This document shows, piece by piece, positions 14,274 to 22,439 of a stretch of DNA of 22,555 nt (position 1 is its first letter; the number at the start of each line of letters is the position of its first letter). This stretch comes from RUG13409 sp045616985 (GTDB lineage Bacteria; Bacillota; Clostridia; Peptostreptococcales; Anaerovoracaceae). The stretch is taken from the NCBI GenBank assembly GCA_045616985.1, contig JAZLHU010000050.1:1-22555 (forward strand), written 5' to 3'. Position numbers and translations under genes: made by a program. The notes under the pieces are model-generated. The model did no database searches. It saw only the letters and a list, made by a program, of their open reading frames with translations, and was not told where the DNA came from.

Positions 14274-14302
14274 ACATTACAAGACTTCTGTTTTTGTGTC
14301 AA
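14274..14302 (-). promoter_or_regulatory. Promoter of the MarR/amidoligase operon
   Basis: A perfect TTGACA (14302-14297), a 17-nt spacer and a weak -10 TAATGT (14279-14274) preceded by TTG, read on the minus strand. The -35 directly follows the T run of the lgt terminator. Confidence 0.6.
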
Positions 14303-14346
14303 TAAAAAATCTGACAAAACAGGGATTTTCCCGAATTCTGCCAGAT
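14303..14346 (-). terminator. Terminator of the der-miaB-ybaB-recR-lgt operon
   Basis: On the minus strand ATCTGGCA (14346-14339) pairs with TGTCAGAT (14316-14309) with one G-U, an inner GGGA-AAA-TCCC stem lies in the loop, and TTTTTTATT follows. It starts about 40 nt after the lgt stop. Confidence 0.85.
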
Positions 14347-14384
14347 ATATTAAGTAAAAATATTGATTTTAGTTGCCTGACTTT

Positions 14385-15149
14385 CTATTTCAACTGCTTT
14401 TTATAAACCTTCTCAATGATAAACAATCCTATTATTCCGCAAATAATCAGAGCAACCGATATTACCTGAGCCTGACGGAACCTGCCTATCCACAGGCTGT
14501 CTGTGCGAAGACCTTCAACGAAGAATCTTTCAACAGAATAGATTATCATGTAAAGGCAGGTAATCTGTCCGCGCTTGACCGGCTTGTGGTTTGACCACCA
14601 GATCAAAAAGAGGAAGAGCAGAAAACACCATAGCGATTCATAAAGGAAGGTTGGATGGACCCACTCTCCGTCTGCGTATATTGCCCATGGGAGATCCGTG
14701 GCAACGCCGTGAGCTTCGGAATTAAAATAGTTTCCCCAGCGACCTATGGCCTGTGCAAGAGGAAGCCCGCAAACAGCAATATCAATCCAATCAAAGACAT
14801 TTTCCTTCCATTTGACAAGAAGAATTACAGCCATGCCAAAGCCGCCTATAATGGCGCCGTGAATTGCAAGACCGCCTGCTCTTAAATTAAATATCTGTCC
14901 AAGATCGTCCTTGTATCTGTCCCATTCGAATGCAACATAATACAGTCTGGAAAAAATCACTCCCACAGGAACACAGTAAATTGCAAGGTCTAAGGTGTGC
15001 TCCTTGTTAAGACCTCTTTGACCGGCCTTTCTGTACATTACCGCAAAGCCCATCACTATACCAAGTGTAAGGCAAATTCCGTACCATTTTATATCTAAAC
15101 CGAATACGGTAAACGCCGTTGGATTCGGTACGGGAAGCCATCCATTCAT
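14385..15149 (-). CDS. lgt: Prolipoprotein diacylglyceryl transferase
   Basis: A 254-residue membrane enzyme that moves diacylglycerol from phosphatidylglycerol to the lipobox Cys of prelipoproteins. Seven hydrophobic segments are visible. The Lgt signature GRWGNYFNSEAHG is at 136-148, the conserved His-Gly is at 97-98 in LAIHGAIIGG, and HPTFLYES (165-172) and ERFFVEGLRTD (207-217) match the family. I chose the ATG at 15149, with GGGGGAT 5 nt upstream; this leaves 16 bp after recR. A longer frame back to 15254 lies inside recR and adds no Lgt-like sequence. It is the last gene of the operon and is followed by a terminator. Confidence 0.97.
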   Translation of the reverse strand: MNGWLPVPNPTAFTVFGLDIKWYGICLTLGIVMGFAVMYRKAGQRGLNKEHTLDLAIYCVPVGVIFSRLYYVAFEWDRYKDDLGQIFNLRAGGLAIHGAIIGGFGMAVILLVKWKENVFDWIDIAVCGLPLAQAIGRWGNYFNSEAHGVATDLPWAIYADGEWVHPTFLYESLWCFLLFLFLIWWSNHKPVKRGQITCLYMIIYSVERFFVEGLRTDSLWIGRFRQAQVISVALIICGIIGLFIIEKVYKKQLK

Positions 15150-15165
15150 ATTGATCCCCCAATCA

Positions 15166-15765
15166 TTATAACTCTCTTCTCCCCTCCATTGCCTTTGAAA
15201 GTGTAACTTCATCGGCATACTCAAGGTCTCCTCCCACAGGAAGACCGTGAGCAATCCTTGTAACCTTGAGCCCCGCAGGCTTTACAAGCTTTGCAATATA
15301 CATTGCCGTTGCCTCGCCTTCAATATTGGGATTGGTTGCAAGTATAACTTCTTTAATATCTTCAGTCTGAAGCCTTACGATAAGTGATCTTAGATTGATG
15401 TCTTCAGGGCCAATTCCTTCCATAGGGGAAATGGCACCGTTAAGAACATGATAAAGTCCGTTGAACTCTCTTACCCGTTCCATTGCGAAAACATCTCTCG
15501 GACTTTCCACAACACAGATCACGGATCTGTCTCTTGTCTGGTCAGCGCAGATGCTGCACGGATCCCGGTCCGTAAGATTTCCGCAAACAGAACAGTAGTG
15601 CATATTTGCCTTTGCATCTTTAATTGCTTCCGCAAGGCCGTTTGCCTCCGCATCCGAAAGATTAAGAATATGAAAAGCAAGGCGCTGTGCGGTTTTCCCG
15701 CCAATGCCCGGTAATTTCCCGAGTTCAGATATAAGCCTGTTTAAAGGTTTTGCGTAATACTTCAT
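15166..15765 (-). CDS. recR: Recombination mediator protein RecR
   Basis: A 199-residue protein of normal RecR length. Visible in order: the helix-hairpin-helix LGKLPGIGGKTAQRLAFHIL (16-35), the four-Cys zinc finger CSVCGNLTDRDPCSIC (58-73), the Toprim domain starting VICVVESPRDVFAMER (82-97) with ILATNPNIEGEATAMYI (141-157), and the C-terminal RIAHGLPVGGDLEYADEVTLSKAM. RecR works with RecO/RecF to load RecA on SSB-coated gaps. Its ATG follows the ybaB stop codon directly, so the two are translationally coupled, the common recR-ybaB pair. Confidence 0.98.
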   Translation of the reverse strand: MKYYAKPLNRLISELGKLPGIGGKTAQRLAFHILNLSDAEANGLAEAIKDAKANMHYCSVCGNLTDRDPCSICADQTRDRSVICVVESPRDVFAMERVREFNGLYHVLNGAISPMEGIGPEDINLRSLIVRLQTEDIKEVILATNPNIEGEATAMYIAKLVKPAGLKVTRIAHGLPVGGDLEYADEVTLSKAMEGRREL

Positions 15766-16092
15766 TTAGAATCCGAATCCGCCTGTTGCCTTGCTCATTT
15801 CGTTCTGAGACATTTCTTCAATCTGACGCATTGCTTCGTTTGCTGCAGCAACTATCAAATCCTGAAGCATTTCAACATCATCAAGAACGTCTTCAGAAAT
15901 CTTAACCGAAACAAGCTCGTGCTTTCCGTTTACTCTTACTGTTACAGCACCGCCGCCGGCACCCGCTTCGGTTTCCATCCTTTCAATCTCTTCCTGAGCT
16001 GCGGCGAGTTTGCTTTGCATGGCCTGAATCTGAGCCATCTGTGCGTTTTGATTCATTTTGGGCTTCTTGCCCGCTTTCATTCCCTTACCCAT
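15766..16092 (-). CDS. ybaB: YbaB/EbfC family nucleoid-associated protein
   Basis: A 108-residue DNA-binding protein. The N-terminal 20 residues are basic and Met/Gln-rich, then comes a helix MQSKLAAAQEEIERMETEAGAGGGAV, the strand VTVRVNGKHELVSVKIS and a helix to the Gly/Phe-rich end, as in YbaB/EbfC. Family members coat DNA as dimers. The usual partner dnaX is not upstream; miaB is there instead. The ATG has CGGAGAA upstream, and the gene overlaps the miaB end by 8 bp. Confidence 0.95.
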   Translation of the reverse strand: MGKGMKAGKKPKMNQNAQMAQIQAMQSKLAAAQEEIERMETEAGAGGGAVTVRVNGKHELVSVKISEDVLDDVEMLQDLIVAAANEAMRQIEEMSQNEMSKATGGFGF

Positions 16093-17389
16093 TGTATTCT
16101 CCGTATAAACTGAATGTTTGTGCTTTGGTTATCTTAACATCAACTATCTGACCGATTAACTCAAGCGGACCTGTCAGATCCACCGTTTTGTTCGACTCCG
16201 TCCTTCCCGTAAGGATATTCGGATTGGTTTTGCTTGGGCCCTCGACCAGCACCTTAAGTATCTTATCCTGATCGGCTTTTGACTTTTCCTCCTGGATCTT
16301 ATGTATAGCCTCGACCAGTCTGTTGAATCTTTCGTGCTTTACATCTTCGGGAATCTGATCGGGATACCTTTCCGCCGGCGTACCCTTTCTTATGGAATAA
16401 ATAAAGGTAAACGCAGAATCGTATCTTACCTTTTCAACAAGGTCTAAGGTCTCTGAAAAGTCTGCTTCCGTTTCTCCCGGAAATCCCACGATCATATCCG
16501 TTGATAATGCTATGTCAGGGCAGGCCATTCTCAGCTTTTCCACAAGTGCCAAATACTTTTCTTTTGTATACCCTCTGTTCATCTTTTCAAGAAGGCGGGT
16601 AGATCCAGACTGCACCGGAAGATGAAGCTGGTGACAGAGGTGCTTACAGTCCCTGTAGCATTCTATAAGCTCATCCGATAAATCCTTTGGGTGAGATGTC
16701 ATAAATCTCAGACGCTCAAGACCCGGAATTTCATCTATCTTTCTCAGAAGCTGCGGGAAGGTAATCCCTCCGTTATATGAGTTTACGTTCTGACCAAGAA
16801 GTGTGATCTCCCTGCAGCCCGTATCAACAAGACCTCTTATTTCCTCAAGAATACATTCCGGCTTTCTGCTTCTTTCCCTGCCCCTTGTATACGGCACTAT
16901 GCAGTATGTGCAGAAGTTATTGCAGCCCTGCATGATGGATACATAGGATTTGAAAGGATAAAGCCTCTTACTTGGGAGCCCTTCTGCTATAGGCTCTCCG
17001 TTTTCCCATACATCTACTATTTTTTGCCTTTCATCCCTTACATTTTTGAAGAGTCTTGGAAATTCATGAAGATTATGAGTTCCGAATACCAGATCGACCC
17101 AAGGGTACTTTGCCTTTAAGGTATCTATAACGTGCTGCTGCTGCATCATACATCCGCAGACCGCGGTTATGCGGCCGGGGTTTTGCTCGTGGGGATTTTT
17201 AAGCTGACCCAAAACTCCAAAGAATCTTTTATCGGCATTCTCTCTTACCGAGCAGGTATTAAGAACCACAACATCCGCAGCCCTGAATTCATCCTCATAG
17301 GTATAGCCCATTTCCTCCAGCATTCCTGCAAGAATCTCAGACTCTCTTTCGTTCATTTGGCAGCCGAAGGTTACAACATGATATGTCAT
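16085..17389 (-). CDS. miaB: tRNA (N6-isopentenyl adenosine(37)-C2)-methylthiotransferase MiaB
   Basis: A 434-residue radical SAM methylthiotransferase. The N-terminal UPF0004 domain has FGCQMNERESE, NTCSVRENA and GCMMQQ, giving the three Cys that bind the auxiliary cluster. The radical SAM domain has GCNNFCTYCIVPYTRGRERSR with the CxxxCxxC motif, then LLGQNVNSY and DMIVGFPGETEADF. The end (LVEGPSKTNPNILTGRTESNKTVDLTG...) is the TRAM RNA-binding domain. QMNE and VREN point to MiaB rather than MtaB or RimO. It adds 2-methylthio to i6A37 in tRNAs that read UNN codons. ATG overlaps the der stop (ATGA), so the genes are coupled. Confidence 0.97.
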   Translation of the reverse strand: MTYHVVTFGCQMNERESEILAGMLEEMGYTYEDEFRAADVVVLNTCSVRENADKRFFGVLGQLKNPHEQNPGRITAVCGCMMQQQHVIDTLKAKYPWVDLVFGTHNLHEFPRLFKNVRDERQKIVDVWENGEPIAEGLPSKRLYPFKSYVSIMQGCNNFCTYCIVPYTRGRERSRKPECILEEIRGLVDTGCREITLLGQNVNSYNGGITFPQLLRKIDEIPGLERLRFMTSHPKDLSDELIECYRDCKHLCHQLHLPVQSGSTRLLEKMNRGYTKEKYLALVEKLRMACPDIALSTDMIVGFPGETEADFSETLDLVEKVRYDSAFTFIYSIRKGTPAERYPDQIPEDVKHERFNRLVEAIHKIQEEKSKADQDKILKVLVEGPSKTNPNILTGRTESNKTVDLTGPLELIGQIVDVKITKAQTFSLYGEYNG

Positions 17390-18714
17390 TGCCCGTCCTT
17401 TTCTCCCCTCTCACGGAAAACAAACTTAATGGAAGTCCCTGCAAAGCCGTAGCCTTCTCTGATTTTGTTTTCGAGATATCTTGCATAGGAAAAGTGCATC
17501 AGTTCTCTGTCGTTTACAAAGAAAGAAAAGAGCGGCGGTTTAACGCCTATTTGTGCTGCGTAGTAGATCTTAAGGCGCTTGCCCTTATCAACAGGTGTCG
17601 GGTTCATCATGACAGCATCTGCAACCAGAGAATTAAGCTGACCCGTTGAAATCCGAAGCGCTCTGTTTTCTGCAACGGCTCTTGCCGCATCTATTACGGG
17701 AAGAAGCCTTTGTCCCGTAAGAGCGGAAGTAAACATTACGGGAGCATAATTCATAAACTGAAGCTCTCCCTTAAGCTTTCTTTCCATATCTCTCATGGTG
17801 TTGGTTTCTTTTGCCACAAGATCCCACTTGTTTACGATAAGGATGATGCCTTTTCCGGCCTCATGTGCCATACCGACAATTTTCTTATCCTGTTCTGCAA
17901 GACCTTCTTCTGCATCTATTACCATAAGGGCAACATCGCAGCGCTCGATGGCTGCCATGGCTCTTATAACCGAAAACTTTTCTATTTCATCATTTACCCT
18001 GCTTCTGCGGCGAATACCTGCGGTATCGATAAGAATATATTTTTGACCGTCCTTTTCAAACGGGGTATCTACCGAATCTCTGGTGGTTCCTGCAATATCG
18101 GAAACAATAACACGCTCTTCTCCGAGAAAAGCATTTACAAGGGATGACTTTCCCACATTCGGGCGGCCTATGATCGCAATCTTTATTTCGTCCTCATCCT
18201 CCGGTTCAAAGGCTTCCTTCGGAATATGGCTTAAAACCTCATCCAAAAGGTCTCCGAGACCGAGCTGATTTGTTGATGAAATCGCAAAGGGTTCTCCAAG
18301 GCCAAGCTCGTAAAAATCGTAGAAATCTTCCGGCAGCTTATGGCTGTCTATTTTATTTGCAACCAAAATCACATCCTTGTTTTTGCGTCTGAGGATGTCT
18401 GCAACCTCTCTGTCTGCGTTGGTTACGCCGTTTCTTCCGTCCACCATAAAAAGGATGACATCTGCCATGTCCATGGCAATTTCCGCCTGAGCACGCATAT
18501 GAGAAGGAATAACTTCCTGATTTTCCGGCTCAATGCCGCCGGTGTCTATCAAAAGAAAGTGCTTATCAAGCCACTCAGCCTCTGCCATTATACGGTCACG
18601 GGTAACTCCCGGAGTATCTTCGACGATTGATACCCTTTCTCCTACTATCTTATTAAAAAACGTTGATTTTCCAACGTTTGGGCGTCCTACAACTGCCACT
18701 ATGGGTTTACTCAT
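17386..18714 (-). CDS. der: Ribosome biogenesis GTPase Der (EngA)
   Basis: A 442-residue protein with the tandem GTPase domains that only Der has. First domain: GRPNVGKSTFFNK (G1), DTPGVTRD, DTGG (G3) and NKID (G4). Second domain: GRPNVGKSSLVNA, GTTRDS, DTAGIRRR and NKWD. The C-terminal KH-like domain runs to the end (KIYYAAQIGVKPPLFSFFVNDRELMHFSYARYLEN). Der is essential for 50S subunit maturation. The AAGGAG is about 12 nt before the ATG, which is longer than usual. It is the first gene of the operon der-miaB-ybaB-recR-lgt, transcribed from the extended -10 at 18747-18755. Confidence 0.98.
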   Translation of the reverse strand: MSKPIVAVVGRPNVGKSTFFNKIVGERVSIVEDTPGVTRDRIMAEAEWLDKHFLLIDTGGIEPENQEVIPSHMRAQAEIAMDMADVILFMVDGRNGVTNADREVADILRRKNKDVILVANKIDSHKLPEDFYDFYELGLGEPFAISSTNQLGLGDLLDEVLSHIPKEAFEPEDEDEIKIAIIGRPNVGKSSLVNAFLGEERVIVSDIAGTTRDSVDTPFEKDGQKYILIDTAGIRRRSRVNDEIEKFSVIRAMAAIERCDVALMVIDAEEGLAEQDKKIVGMAHEAGKGIILIVNKWDLVAKETNTMRDMERKLKGELQFMNYAPVMFTSALTGQRLLPVIDAARAVAENRALRISTGQLNSLVADAVMMNPTPVDKGKRLKIYYAAQIGVKPPLFSFFVNDRELMHFSYARYLENKIREGYGFAGTSIKFVFRERGEKDGQ

Positions 18715-18746
18715 TTTATGTTTATTCTCCTTCTCGGCTATCGTGT

Positions 18747-18779
18747 ATTATACCATAATATTTAGGAATGTGGTATAAT
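18747..18779. promoter_or_regulatory. Mirror-image divergent promoter pair (der operon / trkA remnant)
   Basis: ATTATACCA (18747-18755) and TGGTATAAT (18771-18779) form a perfect 9-bp inverted repeat with a 15-bp spacer. Each arm is an extended -10 (TGGTATAAT): the left one reads minus toward der, the right one reads plus toward the trkA remnant. The -35 position of each falls on the -10 of the other, so the polymerases should exclude each other. Confidence 0.65.
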
Positions 18780-18819
18780 GCTATGGCCTTAAGTAATGTT
18801 TTATACGAAGGATTAAAAT

Positions 18820-18873
18820 ATGAAAGTAGCTATTGTAGGTGGCGGCAAACTCGGAACTAACCCGGTAGTTTGA
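18820..18873 (+). pseudogene. trkA: Remnant of a TrkA-like gene (first 12 codons)
   Basis: An ATG with AAGGA (18808-18812) 7 nt upstream and an extended -10 promoter begins Met-Lys-Val-Ala-Ile-Val-Gly-Gly-Gly-Lys-Leu-Gly, the Rossmann-fold start of TrkA/KtrA potassium-channel regulators (GxGxxG-type NAD site). After Gly12 the similarity stops and TNPVV-stop follows, with TGA at 18871-18873. The rest of the gene is not found in the following DNA. Only the extreme 5' end was left by a deletion or insertion with its junction near 18855. The family call rests on a short but very typical motif; another Rossmann protein is possible. Confidence 0.55.
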
Positions 18874-19327
18874 CACTTGCATAGCCTTAAAAAGTCTGAA
18901 ACGCATTGAAAAATGCGCTTTTATGCCGAAACCGGCCCGGTAAGGTATTGAACGCTTACTCCTTTATTACATCAACTTTTGATTGTCGATACATCCTGAA
19001 GCAATATGTGAGCGTTTTCTCTGTAGGTTCGCGGTTTGGGCTGAGTGTTCTGCATCTGAAGATGGTCGATGAGTTTTTCGGCATACCAAACAATCTTCCC
19101 GCAGCTCAGACACTGAGAGATGAAAACATCTTTGTAATGACGGAAAGCCCATACAAATTCCTGAGAACTACTATCCCGGCGATAACCCCTCAAAGACACC
19201 GGTAGTAAGCTGGAGCAGGAATGCAAACCTGCTCTTCTCCAACTGACTCAATTACTTTGTATATCAGGAAACACCTTACGATCTGGAACAAATCAGATAA
19301 AGTATGCGAAGACGGATTTGCAAGCTT
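18874..19327. other. Scar region without an intact gene
   Basis: About 450 bp lie between the trkA remnant and the end of the ABC permease gene. No open frame has a good start site. A minus-strand frame at 18972-19226 (84 codons) has a CLSCGK motif and plausible composition (FRHYKDVFISQ, VWYAEKLIDHL) and could be the decayed end of a lost gene; I recognise no family and see no ribosome binding site. Hairpins: CGCATT-GAAA-AATGCG (18902-18917) followed by CTTTT, and GAGCAGG/CCTGCTC (19213-19234). CCGGTAGT occurs at 18862-18869 and again at 19199-19206. Confidence 0.4.
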
Positions 19328-21781
19328 TCAGGTTACATCCGCCAGATTGTAATGGTTTATTTGCTTTAAGGCTCTTGCAGAAAGAACAATCATGATCAGG
19401 GTAACGGCGACAGCACCGATGATCGAAGCGAAAATATTGAATTCGGTAATAAATGTTGTAAAATCCGTAATAAAAGTTCTGATAGACAGAATTCCCATGA
19501 AATGGCCAAGGAAAATACTGATGATAATTCCTATGGGAGCATTTATCAGTGTATCTGTTATGATATATTTTTTCGCCGAAGCTTCGCTGTATCCGTTAAT
19601 AATCAGTATGATTATATCGCGCTTTTTTTCATTGATATACATCTGCAGAAGATTATTGCAGACGAATACCGCCACTACTATTGACGCGAACAGATATATG
19701 AGAACAACGACTTTCATAAGCCGTATAATGATCTGAAAAGCTACATTTCCGTAAGTCTTATAATCCAGCAGCGTTATAAAATTGCTGACATCAGCGAGTT
19801 TGTTTTCGGTTGAAACGGTGCTTTTTTCGTCTGCATTAAACAAAATCGCATTGTCCCTGTGAAGCTCATTCGTCTTTTCATCATAGATGCTTTTGTTTAT
19901 AAAAACATTTTGAATGAGCGAATAATCCTCATAGATACAATCAACCGTCCATTCCGTTCTTTTTGCGGAGGAATCAATAATAGCTACTTTGTCACCTGTC
20001 TTGATATTGCACGCCCTTGCCATGGCGCTCGGAATCATGACCCCGCTGCCGGGATTTGTTTCCGTTCCGCTATCCAGCGAATAGAAGTGCATAAAATCAA
20101 GCAGGCTTTCATTGTCTGCTGCAAATAACATTGCAGAGGCACTGTCCGCTTCCGCCGTATCACCGTCATCTGTTTTGAAGATCATGCAATGTGTAAGATT
20201 TACATCGGTGCATTTTTCAAATTCTTCTGAAATAATCTTTTTTTCGTCTTCCGTTGACTTCCAGAAGCTGTCAAAGAAAGCAATCCTGTCATACTGCTGA
20301 ATCTTTGAATACTGTACTTTCTGGGTTTTAACAGAATTGAAAAGCAGGGTAAAGGATGAAATGATCAGCATTGCGCAGCTTGCTATACTGATGATTGTTG
20401 CCAGAATCCTACGGGGTTCATTCAACGAATTATTTACAATGGTTTTTGTAAAGACAGGAGTTTTTTCCCAGAAAGAAAACTGATGATAAAATCTTTTCTT
20501 ACCTTTCGCATCACTGCTGTTTGATAACAGCTGGAGGATTTCTTTTTTTACAACTTTTTTGCAGGCAAGTATTGTGGCAAGCCCAAGAAAGCCGAATTCA
20601 ACGACGATTATAAGCGCAAGATCTGCCGGATTTATTCCGAAGCCGATATCTGTTACGGCAATAAGAGGTGCAACCGAAGCCTTGATGATGCTCTCTATAA
20701 TCCAGACAGCAAAAGGAATAGCCAGAATCACTCCCGGAACAACTGCCGAGAATGTATAACCCAAATACCACAGCGTGATTTCCTTTTTAACAAAACCGAG
20801 CGCAAGCTTGTTGCCGATTCTCACCGCATGATCTCTGACCAGTCTCGACACGGAAAAGAAACAGACAAAAAGACCGACTATTATGAAAATCAGGGCCATT
20901 GTCCACTTTACCTTTGATAAAATGGAATGAATAATATCTGTGACGCTATATCCTGCATCATCCAGTCTTGATGCGATGACCGGTTCAAGCTTTTCCGGCG
21001 CCTCGATCCCAAATGCATCCATCTGCGCCTTAATACCGTCATACCTGTCATCATTAATCACTCCCGCCTGTGATTTAACTTGTGTAAAATTCTCCCGGAT
21101 GATATCGGCATACTCTTCTTCGAAAAAGTTTTTATCCCTTGAGCTGTCCATGCGGATATAATATCCTGCATAGCTTTCGGCATCAAAAAAATCATCCGCT
21201 GCATATCCTGTGATATCAATAGCGGAATAATTCCTTTCGGAAAATCTTAACGTAAAATCAGGTGTTCCTATGTATGCCGTTGATTCCATAAATCCGCATA
21301 CTGTTACCTGCTTGGTTTCGCCGTTTCCGTTATCAATGTCGAGCGTAATTTTCTGGCCGATATGCAAGTCATGTTTTTTTGCAAAGCTTTTTGCAAGCGC
21401 AATTTCACTTCCGTTTTTCGGCAGTGCCCCTTCAATCTCAAAAGGAATATTTACATTTTTCCCGATATTGACCAGCCGGATCTGGTACTTTTCATCGTTA
21501 TGATCAAAGAAAGCATATTCTTCATAATATCCTTCTGCCGCAGCATAATCCGTCAGATTATCAATATCCTCTTTGTCAATCCCGTAAGGCATTGTCACCT
21601 TGTAGTCATACGCAAGGTATTCAGTCGAAACACTGTTTGCAGTACCGCTCATCACAACATCTGTTCCGCCTATCCCGATAAACAGCATGACGGCAAAAAA
21701 GACAAGAGAAAGAATTGAAAGATATGTAGGCAGGCTTCCCTTTATGCTTCTTAATAATTCTTTTAGCTGTGTAGGTTTCAT
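19328..21781 (-). CDS. FtsX-type ABC transporter permease
   Basis: An 817-residue permease with duplicated FtsX architecture. A first membrane segment (about residues 19-43, LPTYLSILSLVFFAVMLFIG) precedes a large extracytoplasmic domain (to about 285), then three helices, a cytoplasmic stretch, a second helix pair unit beginning RRILATIISIASCAMLIIS, another extracytoplasmic domain, and three final helices near the C-terminus. This is the MacB_PCD/FtsX topology of exporters and of lipoprotein- or peptide-handling systems in Firmicutes. I chose the ATG at 21781, with GGAG 8 nt upstream, just 1 bp after the ATPase stop; a GTG at 21805 would lie inside the ATPase gene. Substrate unknown; no two-component system or peptide gene is next to it. 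The last part may have no terminator. Confidence 0.88.
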   Translation of the reverse strand: MKPTQLKELLRSIKGSLPTYLSILSLVFFAVMLFIGIGGTDVVMSGTANSVSTEYLAYDYKVTMPYGIDKEDIDNLTDYAAAEGYYEEYAFFDHNDEKYQIRLVNIGKNVNIPFEIEGALPKNGSEIALAKSFAKKHDLHIGQKITLDIDNGNGETKQVTVCGFMESTAYIGTPDFTLRFSERNYSAIDITGYAADDFFDAESYAGYYIRMDSSRDKNFFEEEYADIIRENFTQVKSQAGVINDDRYDGIKAQMDAFGIEAPEKLEPVIASRLDDAGYSVTDIIHSILSKVKWTMALIFIIVGLFVCFFSVSRLVRDHAVRIGNKLALGFVKKEITLWYLGYTFSAVVPGVILAIPFAVWIIESIIKASVAPLIAVTDIGFGINPADLALIIVVEFGFLGLATILACKKVVKKEILQLLSNSSDAKGKKRFYHQFSFWEKTPVFTKTIVNNSLNEPRRILATIISIASCAMLIISSFTLLFNSVKTQKVQYSKIQQYDRIAFFDSFWKSTEDEKKIISEEFEKCTDVNLTHCMIFKTDDGDTAEADSASAMLFAADNESLLDFMHFYSLDSGTETNPGSGVMIPSAMARACNIKTGDKVAIIDSSAKRTEWTVDCIYEDYSLIQNVFINKSIYDEKTNELHRDNAILFNADEKSTVSTENKLADVSNFITLLDYKTYGNVAFQIIIRLMKVVVLIYLFASIVVAVFVCNNLLQMYINEKKRDIIILIINGYSEASAKKYIITDTLINAPIGIIISIFLGHFMGILSIRTFITDFTTFITEFNIFASIIGAVAVTLIMIVLSARALKQINHYNLADVT

Positions 21782-21782
21782 C

Positions 21783-22439
21783 TTACCACTCCAATTCAGA
21801 AGCACTCAAAGGATGACTGTTTACCGTTGTTTCATAAACCAGACCGCCTCTGAAGCGAATGACACGATCAGCCATTTTGGCGATTTCTTCGTTATGTGTA
21901 ACCATAACAAGTGTTGTGCCCGATTTAACAACAGATTCCAATACAGACAAGACTTCAATGCCTGTTTCAAAATCGAGGGCGGCTGTAGGTTCATCCGCTA
22001 AAAGAAGCTTCGGCTTTTTTACCAAAGCTCTGGCTATGGACACACGCTGCTGCTGTCCTCCGGAAAGCTCTGACGGAAAGTTGAAGGCTTTGTCTTCAAG
22101 TCCCACAAGCCGCAGCGCTTCGGCTGAATTCATGGGATTGTCCACAAGCTCTGCAATGATCTTGACATTTTCCAGGGCTGTCAGATTCGGAATGAGATTG
22201 TATGACTGGAAAATATATCCGATATTATTACGGCGGAACAGCGAATATTCTTCTCTTGTTCTGCCGATGAGTTCTTCGCTTTCAAATACAACGCTGCCCG
22301 AATCTGCATTTACGATGCCTCCGATGATATTAAGCAGCGTGGATTTTCCGCATCCGGATTCGCCCAAAAGACATAAAAATTCGCCCTTAAAAACAGACAG
22401 ATTAATTCCTTTTAATACGTATAATCCAGTTAACCTCTT
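21783..22439 (-). CDS. ABC transporter ATP-binding protein with a broken 5' end
   Basis: The open frame encodes a MacB/LolD-type ATPase: GEFLCLLGESGCGKSTLLN (Walker A), the Q-loop in IGYIFQSYNLIP, LSGGQQQRVSIARALV (signature), LLLADEPTAALD (Walker B, D-loop) and VMVTHN (H-loop). All catalytic motifs are intact. The N-terminus is not: similarity continues upstream of Walker A through YVLKGINLSVFKGEF, but the frame meets a TAA at 22440-22442 and holds no ATG or GTG before Walker A. A TTG at 22365-22367 would start inside the P-loop strand and delete about 35 residues. The TAA lies in the loop of a hairpin (22423-22457). So the first 12-15 residues expected have been lost or shifted in frame. 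The gene is probably defective, or uses a non-standard start such as ATT/CTG after AAAAGGA (22407-22413). It pairs with the permease at 19328. Confidence 0.8.
   Translation of the reverse strand, partial: KRLTGLYVLKGINLSVFKGEFLCLLGESGCGKSTLLNIIGGIVNADSGSVVFESEELIGRTREEYSLFRRNNIGYIFQSYNLIPNLTALENVKIIAELVDNPMNSAEALRLVGLEDKAFNFPSELSGGQQQRVSIARALVKKPKLLLADEPTAALDFETGIEVLSVLESVVKSGTTLVMVTHNEEIAKMADRVIRFRGGLVYETTVNSHPLSASELEW

Noticed and set aside
15150..15254. Upstream start for lgt (35 extra residues)
   Set aside because: That stretch lies in the recR gene and adds no Lgt-like sequence; the ATG at 15149 has its own Shine-Dalgarno.
18906..19205. 99-codon plus-strand frame in the scar region
   Set aside because: No ribosome binding site or promoter, no family; overlaps a minus-strand frame of equal quality. 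I could not support either as a gene.
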